Below are positions 24,720 to 32,252 of a stretch of 35,630 nucleotides of DNA, one piece after another. Each line of letters opens with the position of its first letter. Position 1 is the stretch's first letter. The position numbers and the translations under genes were made by a program. The stretch is from Candidatus Anaerobiospirillum merdipullorum. Its GTDB lineage: Bacteria > Pseudomonadota > Gammaproteobacteria > Enterobacterales > Succinivibrionaceae. The notes under the pieces were generated by a model. That model was given only the letters and a program-made list of their open reading frames with translations, did not search any database and was not told the DNA's origin. The DNA lies in NCBI GenBank assembly GCA_018883895.1, contig JAHLFG010000086.1, positions 1 to 35,630 of the forward strand. The letters run 5' to 3'.

Positions 24720-25727
24720 TTAATTGAGGTATTGGTGTTGTAGGTACAGAGCGCACAGCCGTGCGGTGTCGGCGGTGAACGCTTCACCTTGTTGCTTGGC
24801 AAAAGGGATCTCGCGATGCGAGGAGAGCCAAGCGGTAAGCTCGATGCGTCGCATAATGGAAAAGGCCGGCAAGAGATCCTTTTCGTCGTTGCTTAATTTT
24901 TTACCGCGCTCCTCTTCATAGCCTTTAATCCAAGCGCGCATCAGTTCCCCAGCTTCAGGCTCTTGCTCCAAGAAACTGAGGCTTGAGGCAAAATCAAAGA
25001 GGTACCAACCAAAGCCCATGTCGTCAAAGTCAATCACGTGCAAGGTTTCCCCGTCCACCAGTAAATTGGCGGTGCGCAAGTCAGCGTGAATCACCCCGAA
25101 GTTGTCCGCGTTCTGCCCGTAATCGGTGGTAATTTCCTCAAGTTTTTTGACCGTGGCGGCGATAAGCTGCGTCGCCTCCGGGGTAAGCCCGAGCGCGTCG
25201 TGCCACGAGCCCCAAGAGGCCTGCCTACCAATAACATGATTAAAATCCCAATTGCGCCGGGTAAAACCCGCTGGGCGACACCAAGTTTTGGCGTGGGCAT
25301 GCATGCGGGCGCTGATTCTCCCGATACGCTCAAACCACAACGCAAGCTCATCCCCAACTGCAGGCTCATGACCGTTTAACTTGGTGAAAGCTACAGCAAG
25401 ACGCTCAAGCTTATCTTCCTCCAAGCTTTCGACGTCGTTGCCGTCGCTCCCCTTTATCGGGGCGGCGGTGGAAACCACGCCCTCGCATCCCAGCGCTTTC
25501 ACCCAAGCAAGCTCAGAGGCTATTTCCTCCTTGGAGGAATAGCCCGGGCGTTGCACGCGAATAATCATTTCCGCTCTTTGTAGAGGATCAGCCGCCAGAT
25601 AGGTAGCGTTCTCCGAGAGATTTAAAAGTTTTGCCTGAGCCTCTTTGCTCATTCCCCAGCGGGTCAGGCTGTGCTTGACCATGCGATTGAGCGCTTGCAC
25701 GGTCTCGGGTGCGTATGCCGTTGCCAT
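24720..25727 (-). CDS. APH-fold small-molecule kinase
   Basis: 335 residues with the aminoglycoside-phosphotransferase/choline-kinase fold: IIRVQRPGYSS in the N-lobe, the catalytic loop HADLRTANLL (His214, Asp216, Asn221), the metal-binding VIDFDD (Asp233) and FGWYLFDFA. This style is that of metabolic kinases for hydroxyl groups on amino compounds (hydroxylysine kinase, homoserine kinase II and SrkA relatives), not of typical resistance enzymes. The nearby phospholyase-type gene suggests it phosphorylates an amino alcohol that is then cleaved. It is first in the kinase-SDR operon and is transcribed divergently from the ABC importer. Start supported by AGGAGG. Substrate not determinable from sequence. 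Confidence 0.85.
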   Translation of the reverse strand: MATAYAPETVQALNRMVKHSLTRWGMSKEAQAKLLNLSENATYLAADPLQRAEMIIRVQRPGYSSKEEIASELAWVKALGCEGVVSTAAPIKGSDGNDVESLEEDKLERLAVAFTKLNGHEPAVGDELALWFERIGRISARMHAHAKTWCRPAGFTRRNWDFNHVIGRQASWGSWHDALGLTPEATQLIAATVKKLEEITTDYGQNADNFGVIHADLRTANLLVDGETLHVIDFDDMGFGWYLFDFASSLSFLEQEPEAGELMRAWIKGYEEERGKKLSNDEKDLLPAFSIMRRIELTAWLSSHREIPFAKQQGEAFTADTARLCALYLQHQYLN

Positions 25728-25804
25728 TAGGTCCTCCTAATGCGTAAGTAAATGTTGAACTTTGCATAAATCTTAGGAAGTAATGTTGGATTGGTAAATA
25801 TTAA

Positions 25805-25820
25805 AGTGATAAATGTCACA
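25805..25820. promoter_or_regulatory. CRP-like site 1
   Basis: AGTGA-TAAATG-TCACA matches the CRP consensus TGTGA-N6-TCACA at nine of ten positions. It lies in the divergent promoter region between the kinase operon and the ABC importer. Confidence 0.5.
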
Positions 25821-25866
25821 TTTTGGGCGGGGTAAAGTGGAGAGTGCACAATTTTAAAACATTTTA

Positions 25867-25882
25867 TGTTAGAAGTATCACA
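25867..25882. promoter_or_regulatory. CRP-like site 2
   Basis: TGTTA-GAAGTA-TCACA also matches the CRP consensus at nine of ten positions. Its centre is 62 bp from that of site 1, close to six helical turns. Core promoter boxes of the divergent genes are not clear. Confidence 0.5.
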
Positions 25883-25939
25883 TTTGTGTTTTAATGAACT
25901 TGCAATTTTTCAGAACTCAATGTTAGAGGAGCAACAAAA

Positions 25940-27067
25940 ATGAGCAGTACAACAGTCAGTCGCAGAAATATGTTGAAGGCTCTGGGCTTAGGTTTGGTGG
26001 GCGCAAGCTTGCCTTTGTCCTCCTTTAAGGCCTTAGCCGCCGGTCGCGAGAAGGAATTGAATATTTTGTGCTGGGAAGGCTATAACTCCGCCGAGGTGCT
26101 CGATCCGTATCGCAAGTTGCGCGACGCTGACGTGCGAGCCGAGTCGGCCACCAACGATCCGACTATGGTCAATAAATTGCGCGCAGGCGAAACTGCAGTT
26201 TGGGATTTAATTAACGTCAATAATCCTTGGGCGCGCAATATTCTCTATCCGGAGAATTTGATTAAGCCGCTGCCGCGCGATAAGTTCGAGCCTTATTTCG
26301 AGAAGATGTTGCCGGACTTCAAGCCTCCTTATCAGTGGGCAATGAGCAAGGATGGCTCCGCCCTTTTGGGTATGGCGCAGCGCTTCGGACCGTTTAATTT
26401 CGTGGTAAATACCGACAAGATCAGTCGTAAGACCGCCGAGGAACAAGGTTGGAAGCTCTGGGCAGACGACAGCCTCAAGGGTCGCTATGGCATTCAGGAA
26501 TCCGATGACTGGAATATCTTCGATCTGTTTTTGATCGCGGGCATCGATCCGTTCAAGACGCACACCGAGGCTGAGCTCAATACCTTCTACGAGACCTGCC
26601 TGCGTATCTTCAAGAACGCCAAGATGATAAGTGACATCGCCTCCTTAAATCAGGCTTTGATTACCGGAGAGATTGACGCCTACATTTCAGGTGGCACTTA
26701 TACCGCCTCTTTGGCGCGCGCCGAGGGTTTCCTCAACATTCGCGCTATCTCGCCTTTAAAGGACGCGGTGATGTGGGTAGAAATTACCTCTCTGGTCAAT
26801 AACCCTAACCCCAGCCCTTTGGCCGAAGACTTCCTCCAATACGTGCAGACACCGGAGGTCGCTCATCAAGTGGCTTTTGCCGAGGGCACTTTTAACCCGG
26901 TGGCGCAAATGGGCAATCCGGATTGTTTCAAGCTCTTTACTAAGGATGAGCTCGACGCCATTCAGTACGACAGCCTAGAGGAAGAAATGGCCAGAGCGCG
27001 CGCCTACGACATCGTGCCTGACTATGACGCAGCTCATGAGCTCATGACTAAGGCCAAGCGCGCCTAA
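25940..27067 (+). CDS. PotD/PotF-like periplasmic binding protein with a Tat signal
   Basis: A 375-residue substrate-binding protein of the spermidine/putrescine type, expected to capture a polyamine-like or amino-alcohol ligand in the periplasm. The N-terminus SRRNMLKALGLGLVGASLPL (from residue 7) is a twin-arginine signal (S-R-R-x-M-L-K) with cleavage near ALA-A. E. coli PotD and PotF use Sec instead. The mature part begins ELNILCWEGYNSAEVLDPYR, typical of PotD/PotF (family: LYFYNWTEY...). A good AGAGGAG precedes the ATG. First gene of a four-gene importer operon. The tatABC genes of the same block could serve it. Confidence 0.9.
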   Translation: MSSTTVSRRNMLKALGLGLVGASLPLSSFKALAAGREKELNILCWEGYNSAEVLDPYRKLRDADVRAESATNDPTMVNKLRAGETAVWDLINVNNPWARNILYPENLIKPLPRDKFEPYFEKMLPDFKPPYQWAMSKDGSALLGMAQRFGPFNFVVNTDKISRKTAEEQGWKLWADDSLKGRYGIQESDDWNIFDLFLIAGIDPFKTHTEAELNTFYETCLRIFKNAKMISDIASLNQALITGEIDAYISGGTYTASLARAEGFLNIRAISPLKDAVMWVEITSLVNNPNPSPLAEDFLQYVQTPEVAHQVAFAEGTFNPVAQMGNPDCFKLFTKDELDAIQYDSLEEEMARARAYDIVPDYDAAHELMTKAKRA

Positions 27068-27114
27068 AGCGGCAAACAAAGTCAGGACATTTATTTTCAG
27101 CTTGAGAGGTTTGT

Positions 27115-28227
27115 ATGTTAGGTCATAAGAAATCCGTTAGCGCCAAGGATCATGGCGCGGTAAAAGGAGAGCCGATCCTGACGCTCTCTGACGTCTGCCG
27201 CTCATTTGAGGGGCGTGATGTAATTAAAAAGATCAACTTGACGATAAAGCGCGGGGAGTTTTTCACCTTGGTGGGGCCATCAGGCTCGGGCAAGACCACT
27301 ATATTGAAGATGCTAGCGGGCATGGACAGCCCAAGCTCTGGCGATATTGTTTATGACAATCAGAGCATTAGTTCCATTCCGCCCAAAGCGCGCCCAACCT
27401 GCATGGTGTTTCAGTTTTTGGCGCTCTTTCCGCACATGACGGTGGGGCAAAACATTGAATTTCCGCTCAAGATCAAGGGAGTTCCGGCCGAGGAGCGTTA
27501 CGATCGGGCCTGTCAGCTGATGTCCATGGTGCAATTGCCCGAGGACTATTACGCCAAAAACGTGATGAAGTGCTCAGGTGGTGAGCGCCAGCGCGTAGCC
27601 ATCGCTCGCGCCTTCGCCTACGATCCGCAGATCTTGCTCTTTGACGAACCGCTCTCGGCCATTGACGCCAAATTGCGCAAGACCTTGCAAAAGGAGCTCA
27701 AAGCCCTGCACGAGAAAAGTGGCAAAACCTTTATCTATATTACCCACTCGCTAGAGGAAGCGATGTTCATGTCCGATCGGGTGGGAGTGCTCAATCACGG
27801 CGTCCTAGAGCAAGTGGGCACGCCCAATGAAATCTACGCCCATCCCAATAGCCGCTTTACCGCGTCCTTTATTGGCGATACCAATATTTTCCCGGTGCGG
27901 GTGCGCCCGGAAGGAGGTTGGGAGAGCTCCGAGCTACCCTTGAGCGTGGTCCTCAAGGTAAAGCAACTTGATAGAAATATCGAGGGTTACATCATCGTAC
28001 GCCCGGAGCGCTTGCGCTTTTTAACCGACGGCGCCTTAGCCGACAACGCTATCCCGGCCAAGATTGTAGCGATTTATTCCCTGGGATCCAGCCTGCAATA
28101 CGAGCTTATCGCGGGCAAAAAGGAATTGTCTTTGCAGTTAAGCTCGGCACACGCCCCTGATTATAAGGTAGGCGACGCAGTCACGGTGGGTTGGGACGCC
28201 GACGACGCTATCTTTGTGCTCAATTAG
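27115..28227 (+). CDS. PotA-like ABC transporter ATPase
   Basis: A 370-residue cytosolic ATPase of the spermidine/putrescine/iron (CUT1-type) group. Walker A GPSGSGKTT (54-62), Q-loop in VFQFLALFPHMTV, signature CSGGERQRVAIARA (usual LSGGQ with Leu to Cys and Gln to Glu), Walker B ILLFDEPLSAID and H-loop YITHS. The C-terminal ~120 residues form a TOBE-type regulatory domain (FIGDTNIFPVRV, YIIVRPERLRF). The ribosome binding site GAGAGG lies in an 18-base stretch that also occurs near the SDR stop (23866-23883). It works with the two permeases downstream. Confidence 0.93.
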   Translation: MLGHKKSVSAKDHGAVKGEPILTLSDVCRSFEGRDVIKKINLTIKRGEFFTLVGPSGSGKTTILKMLAGMDSPSSGDIVYDNQSISSIPPKARPTCMVFQFLALFPHMTVGQNIEFPLKIKGVPAEERYDRACQLMSMVQLPEDYYAKNVMKCSGGERQRVAIARAFAYDPQILLFDEPLSAIDAKLRKTLQKELKALHEKSGKTFIYITHSLEEAMFMSDRVGVLNHGVLEQVGTPNEIYAHPNSRFTASFIGDTNIFPVRVRPEGGWESSELPLSVVLKVKQLDRNIEGYIIVRPERLRFLTDGALADNAIPAKIVAIYSLGSSLQYELIAGKKELSLQLSSAHAPDYKVGDAVTVGWDADDAIFVLN

Positions 28228-28236
28228 GAGGCTTAA

Positions 28237-29145
28237 ATGGCAAGTTATTCTTTAGCTAAATTTGGCGCGGGGCTGGAGATTCGCCTGCGGGCGCTATTCT
28301 ATAGCGTAGGTGGGCGTTGCGCTTTGCCGATATACCTACTCTTCGTGATTGGCTTTGTCGCCCCCTTGCTCTTGATTATCGGCTTTGCCTTTACCGAAAG
28401 TCACAGCTTCTCGCTGCTCTCGAGTTTTTCCTTGGGAAATTTTGGCGAGATATTCGATCCCTCAAGCGGGATCTGGAAATCCTTTGCCTGGTCTTTGTTA
28501 TTCGCCTTTATCGTGACGATAGCTCTCGCGCTTATCTGCTATCCCATCGCAGTTGGCATGGTGCGCATTTTAGGCAAGAAGTGGGCTTCCTTGGTGAGCC
28601 TGTTGTTCGTGTTTCCGCTCTTTATTTCCGAGAATGTGCGCCTCTATGGTTGGGTGCTATTTTTCGTCAAGAACGGGATCTTGGACGGGACCATGCGCTT
28701 GTTGGGCGGGGAAGGCCCGGATTTGCTCTTTACCCCTGAGCTCACGGTCTTTGGACTTATCTACTCTTACCTCCCGTATATGCTTTTTCCAACTGTCTTG
28801 GGAGTCTCGCTAGTTGACAAAGATCTCTTGGTGGCAGCGCGTGATCTGGGAGCCTCACGCCTGCAAACTTTGCGCGAGATTGAGTTGCCTTTGGCAATGC
28901 CAGGCATTGTCATCGGCATGTTGCTTACCTTCGTGTTAAGCGCCGGCGCGATGTCCGAGGCTAAGATTTTGGGTGGCCAATCGGTAATCGTACTCACCCA
29001 CGATATAGACATCGCTTTTACTTACGCGCAAAACTGGCCTTTGGGAGCGGCTTTGGCGGTGAGTTTTACCGTCATCGTGGCACTGTTGATTTACGCGGTG
29101 TTCAGCCGACTCGATATCGATCGTATCTTGGGCGGCAAGCGTTAA
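28237..29145 (+). CDS. PotB-like ABC transporter permease
   Basis: A 302-residue inner-membrane permease with about six helices. The cytoplasmic EAA loop is visible as LVAARDLGASRLQTLREIELPL followed by AMPGI, the coupling site for the ATPase (split here: LVAARDLGAS and LREIELPLAMPGI). Only nine bases after the ATPase stop, with AGGAGG before the ATG. It pairs with the next gene to form the channel. Confidence 0.92.
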   Translation: MASYSLAKFGAGLEIRLRALFYSVGGRCALPIYLLFVIGFVAPLLLIIGFAFTESHSFSLLSSFSLGNFGEIFDPSSGIWKSFAWSLLFAFIVTIALALICYPIAVGMVRILGKKWASLVSLLFVFPLFISENVRLYGWVLFFVKNGILDGTMRLLGGEGPDLLFTPELTVFGLIYSYLPYMLFPTVLGVSLVDKDLLVAARDLGASRLQTLREIELPLAMPGIVIGMLLTFVLSAGAMSEAKILGGQSVIVLTHDIDIAFTYAQNWPLGAALAVSFTVIVALLIYAVFSRLDIDRILGGKR

Positions 29146-29158
29146 GGAGGAAAGGCAA

Positions 29159-29971
29159 ATGTTATTGGTTCATTCGCGCGACAGCGGTTGCGCCCTATTG
29201 TGCAAGCTGTGGATAGCCTTGGTACTGGTGTTCATTTATCTGCCGGTCTTGTGCGGAGCGGTGTCCTCATTGTCCAAGTCGCGCTATTTCATTTTCCCGC
29301 TTAAAGCCTATTCTTGGACCTGGTGGGAACGTACCTTTAATTCCTTGGAGATCCATACCCTAGTATGCAATTCCTTGCTTATAGCCATCGTGGTGACGGT
29401 GATAAGTACCTTGATTGCCTTTGGCGGAGCACTGGCCTTCGCACGCTATTCATGGCGCGGCAAGCGGCTGTATCAAAAGATTATCCTGTTGCCGATCTTT
29501 TTCCCCCAGCCGGTGCTGGGCTTGGCGCTCCTTTTGTGGTTTAACACCTTAGGCCTCGAGCTTTCCTGGGCTACCGCAGCCTTCGCGCATTTGGTGTGGA
29601 TTACCCCCGTGGTAACCTTGGTGATCGCCATTCAGGTCTATGGCTTTGATCCCACCTTGGAAGTAGCGGCGCGTGACTTAGGCGCCTCGCCATGGCAGAT
29701 TTTTCGCGAGATCACCCTGCCCTTGCTCTGGCCGGGAATTTGGTCTGGCATGCTATTTGCCTTCTTGCTTTCCTGGGGCAATTTTCCGCTCTCGCTTTAT
29801 ACCACGGGCGTGGATAACACCATCCCCAAATGGCTATTTTCCAAGATGAGTGCGGGTTATACCCCAATGGTGCCAGCCTTGGGCACCATGAGCACTATCG
29901 CCATGGCGGCTATCATGATCGTGGGCGGTTTACTGGTAAAGCTCCATCATCGCCATCAAGGCCGCGCTTAA
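29159..29971 (+). CDS. PotC-like ABC transporter permease
   Basis: A 270-residue permease with about six helices; the EAA loop reads EVAARDLGASPWQIF then REITLPLLWPGI. Preceded by AAGGAGG; 13 bases after the PotB-like gene. It completes the importer (binding protein, ATPase, two permeases in the order D-A-B-C). The operon ends with the hairpin at 30002-30034. Leucine codons in this operon are mostly TTG and CTC/CTG, whereas genes outside the block lean towards TTA and CTT; this was judged by eye. Confidence 0.92.
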   Translation: MLLVHSRDSGCALLCKLWIALVLVFIYLPVLCGAVSSLSKSRYFIFPLKAYSWTWWERTFNSLEIHTLVCNSLLIAIVVTVISTLIAFGGALAFARYSWRGKRLYQKIILLPIFFPQPVLGLALLLWFNTLGLELSWATAAFAHLVWITPVVTLVIAIQVYGFDPTLEVAARDLGASPWQIFREITLPLLWPGIWSGMLFAFLLSWGNFPLSLYTTGVDNTIPKWLFSKMSAGYTPMVPALGTMSTIAMAAIMIVGGLLVKLHHRHQGRA

Positions 29972-30001
29972 TCATGCCTTTTATCTTAAGCAAAGCGACG
30001 T

Positions 30002-30034
30002 GATCTCTCAAAGCCTGGCTTTGAGAGATCTTTT
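30002..30034 (+). terminator. Terminator of the ABC importer operon
   Basis: GATCTCTCAAAGC and GCTTTGAGAGATC form a 13-bp stem with a CTG loop region, followed by TTTTG, 30 bases after the last stop. Confidence 0.85.
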
Positions 30035-30389
30035 GTCTTGCTAGGCATTGCAAGCCATTTGCCAATTAAGGCTTTAGCAACGTTTAACGTAACGCTTGCA
30101 ATGATACATGCGCCGGTAGGCCTGGGAGAAAAATCATTTAGCGAGGCATGGCCATCGCCAAAGGAAAATCACGACTGAGAAGGAAAGCGCTGTCGACTGA
30201 CGCTTGAGGCGCAGGACCATCTCTTGGCGCAATCTTTTTAATATCGGATCGATGTTCGACCGACGCCTTTTGGGGCAGAGCAAGATAAACACGTCTCCTC
30301 CGCCGCGCTAAAGATAGACCTCAGGCACGCTGACTTTTTGTGCCGCCTCCAAGGCTTGAGCGAAGCTAGAGCCCCGAAGACTCCTCTAC
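30035..30389. other. Gap between importer terminator and repeat array B
   Basis: About 350 bases with no supported gene, RNA or integrase remnant. Composition is mixed, and it ends where the 139-bp repeats begin. Confidence 0.5.
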
Positions 30390-30872
30390 CTTAAAAACCC
30401 TTAGCACCGCCTTTAGCCACAAATGGCTTACATATGCGGTCTGGCACGCATTTTCTTTTTTATTAATATGGGGGATATTGCCCGTCTTGACCTGCAGGCC
30501 CTGCGCTTTTCCACTGCAACCACCACTGCCTTAAAACCCTTAGTATCTCCTTTAGCCAAAAATGGCTTACGCATGCGGCCTAGCGTGCATTTTCGTTTTT
30601 ATTAATATGGGGGCTACTGCTTACCTTACCCTGCCATCACAGTGCAACGCCCGGGAGACTTATCTACCCTAAAACGCTTAGCACCGCCTTTGGCCAAAAT
30701 TGGCTTGCGCATGCGGCCTGGCATGCATTTTCATTTTTATTAATATGGGGGTTATTGCTTACCTTAGCCTGCCATCACAGTGCAACGCCCGGGAGACTTA
30801 TCTACCCTAAAACGCTTAGCGTCATCTTTTGACAAAATTGGCTTGCGCATGCGGCCTAGCGCGCTTTTTCAT
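30390..30872 (+). repeat. 139-bp tandem repeat, array B (three full units and a partial)
   Basis: Units start at 30390, 30530, 30669 and 30807 (periods 140, 139, 138). They share the core AAA(A/T)TGGCTT(A/G)C(G/A)(C/T)ATGCGG, GCATTTTC and TTATTAATATGGGGG with array A. Two 3' subtypes occur. B1 ends like A1, with CCACTGCAACCACCACTGCC. B2 and B3 share another ending, CATCACAGTGCAACGCCCGG and GAGACTTATCTACC. The last unit stops at about 30872, roughly 20 bases from the stop codon of the convergent DUF945 gene. Confidence 0.88.
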
Positions 30873-30893
30873 GTACCGTCCAAGGCCGTAGCG

Positions 30894-32252
30894 CTAATAG
30901 TCCTCATCCTCACTTGAGCGCAGGTTTAACGGGCGCTCATTTAAGGAAATTTCCTGATTATTGATGGTCAAATGGGTGCGATACTGCTTATCGGCGTAAG
31001 TCACATAGCCCTCATGCACCAAGAGCGCTAAAGCCGGAGCATATTTCTCACCGGCCACCCCTTCCACAAAGACATTGCCCCCCGCGAGGTTAAAGTCAGC
31101 TTGCATCGATTTGATTTTCAGCGCGGCAAAATCAAGCTCGGCCACACTATGCCCTTGTACCTTAACTTGCTGCCCCTGATGATCAAAGGAGAAATCATCT
31201 AAGGTAAATTCTTGCCGCGGGCTAAAGCAGGCGAGCACATGATCAAAGCCATCGCTCTCGTTCATCTTGGATAGCGCCTTAAATAAATCCTTGACCGCCA
31301 AACGCCCAGTCTTACCGCTAACATGCAAATTATCTAAGCGATATAAATCCTGCGCCGTCCCATGTTTAACTGCCGGAAAGCCCCAGGCGTAATTGCCGGT
31401 CGTATCAAAGTTAAGATAACCGCTACCGCTTGCATCAATATCGCTAAAGGCTAGGGTGGACTTAAAGTTAGTTAACACAATATTGTCGCGTAAGGTTGGA
31501 TCTTTGACCTCTTCATCCGGATTGAAACCCAACATAAAGAGGGTCGACAGATCGGCCATAAACTCATCAATACTTACCTGCAGGCTATCGACATAAACGC
31601 GCTTGCTTGCAAGCTCCAGCCGCGGATCGACTCTTAGCTGTAAAGCCTTTAAATTAAGCATATAGCTTTCTTTGCCGGCATAGAGCTCACTGCCCTGGCA
31701 CTTAAAGCCACTGAGATTAAGCTCAGCATGTAAGTTATCCGGCCCCGAGCCTGAGGCATAAAGCGAGTTTTCTCCGATGACACAACTGCCATGGGTTAGA
31801 GGGAGGGTAAAGGGTGTGGTCTTAATCGCCCCATGCACGCGCGGGGGTAAGAGTTTACCTTCTAAGGCGGCACGATAACCGATGGGCTCTAAATTTAATT
31901 TGGCCAGCAACTCATCTAAATTGCCGCTACCATTTACCTTGTTAAAGCCGGCATTGACCTTAAGCAGGCCAAATTCAACTTGCGTAAGCGTACTGCCACT
32001 GATATAGGGTAGCCCCAAGGAATTATTGGGCGGTAACTTAAGCTGCCAATCAAGGCGCCCAGAGCGCGTAGTTAAACTGCCATTGCCCGGGGTATAGGAC
32101 AGACTTAAGGCCGGCACCTGCCGCTGCAGACGAGCAATGACCTTATCAATATTCTTATCAAAAAGATAGCCCGCCACCACCACTTGGGCGATACCTAAGA
32201 TGGCCACGAGCGCAACTAAGATGCCAAGGGCAATTAAGAGCTTACGCTTCAC
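30894..32252 (-). CDS. DUF945 / YdgA-like envelope protein
   Basis: 452 residues. An N-terminal signal anchor (MKRKLLIALGILVALVAILG) is followed by a long beta-rich region of the YdgA (DUF945) type: LSLSYTPGNGSLTTRSGRLDW near the start, repeated FKSTLAFSDIDASG-like strands, and ALALLVHEGYVTYADKQYRTHL near the end, as in YdgA. The molecular role of the family is not established; it probably faces the periplasm. The start is GTG (32250-32252) and overlaps the tyrA stop as GTGA, with AGAGGG seven bases upstream, so translation is probably coupled. Last gene of mlaA-tyrA-DUF945. Confidence 0.8.
   Translation of the reverse strand: MKRKLLIALGILVALVAILGIAQVVVAGYLFDKNIDKVIARLQRQVPALSLSYTPGNGSLTTRSGRLDWQLKLPPNNSLGLPYISGSTLTQVEFGLLKVNAGFNKVNGSGNLDELLAKLNLEPIGYRAALEGKLLPPRVHGAIKTTPFTLPLTHGSCVIGENSLYASGSGPDNLHAELNLSGFKCQGSELYAGKESYMLNLKALQLRVDPRLELASKRVYVDSLQVSIDEFMADLSTLFMLGFNPDEEVKDPTLRDNIVLTNFKSTLAFSDIDASGSGYLNFDTTGNYAWGFPAVKHGTAQDLYRLDNLHVSGKTGRLAVKDLFKALSKMNESDGFDHVLACFSPRQEFTLDDFSFDHQGQQVKVQGHSVAELDFAALKIKSMQADFNLAGGNVFVEGVAGEKYAPALALLVHEGYVTYADKQYRTHLTINNQEISLNERPLNLRSSEDEDY

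Noticed and set aside
24710..24802. Longer N-terminus for the SDR
   Set aside because: It lies inside the kinase gene; the ATG at 24709 has AAGGAG and gives the usual SDR start.
24720..25727. Aminoglycoside resistance gene
   Set aside because: The APH fold is shared with metabolic kinases. Motifs and neighbours (SDR, phospholyase, importer) point to a catabolic kinase.
18839..30240. Search for a copy of the ssrA 3' end as the right attachment site of an integrated element
   Set aside because: Only CCATCTC near 30212 resembles it, which is too short. No integrase gene is present in the window, so integration into ssrA is not supported directly.
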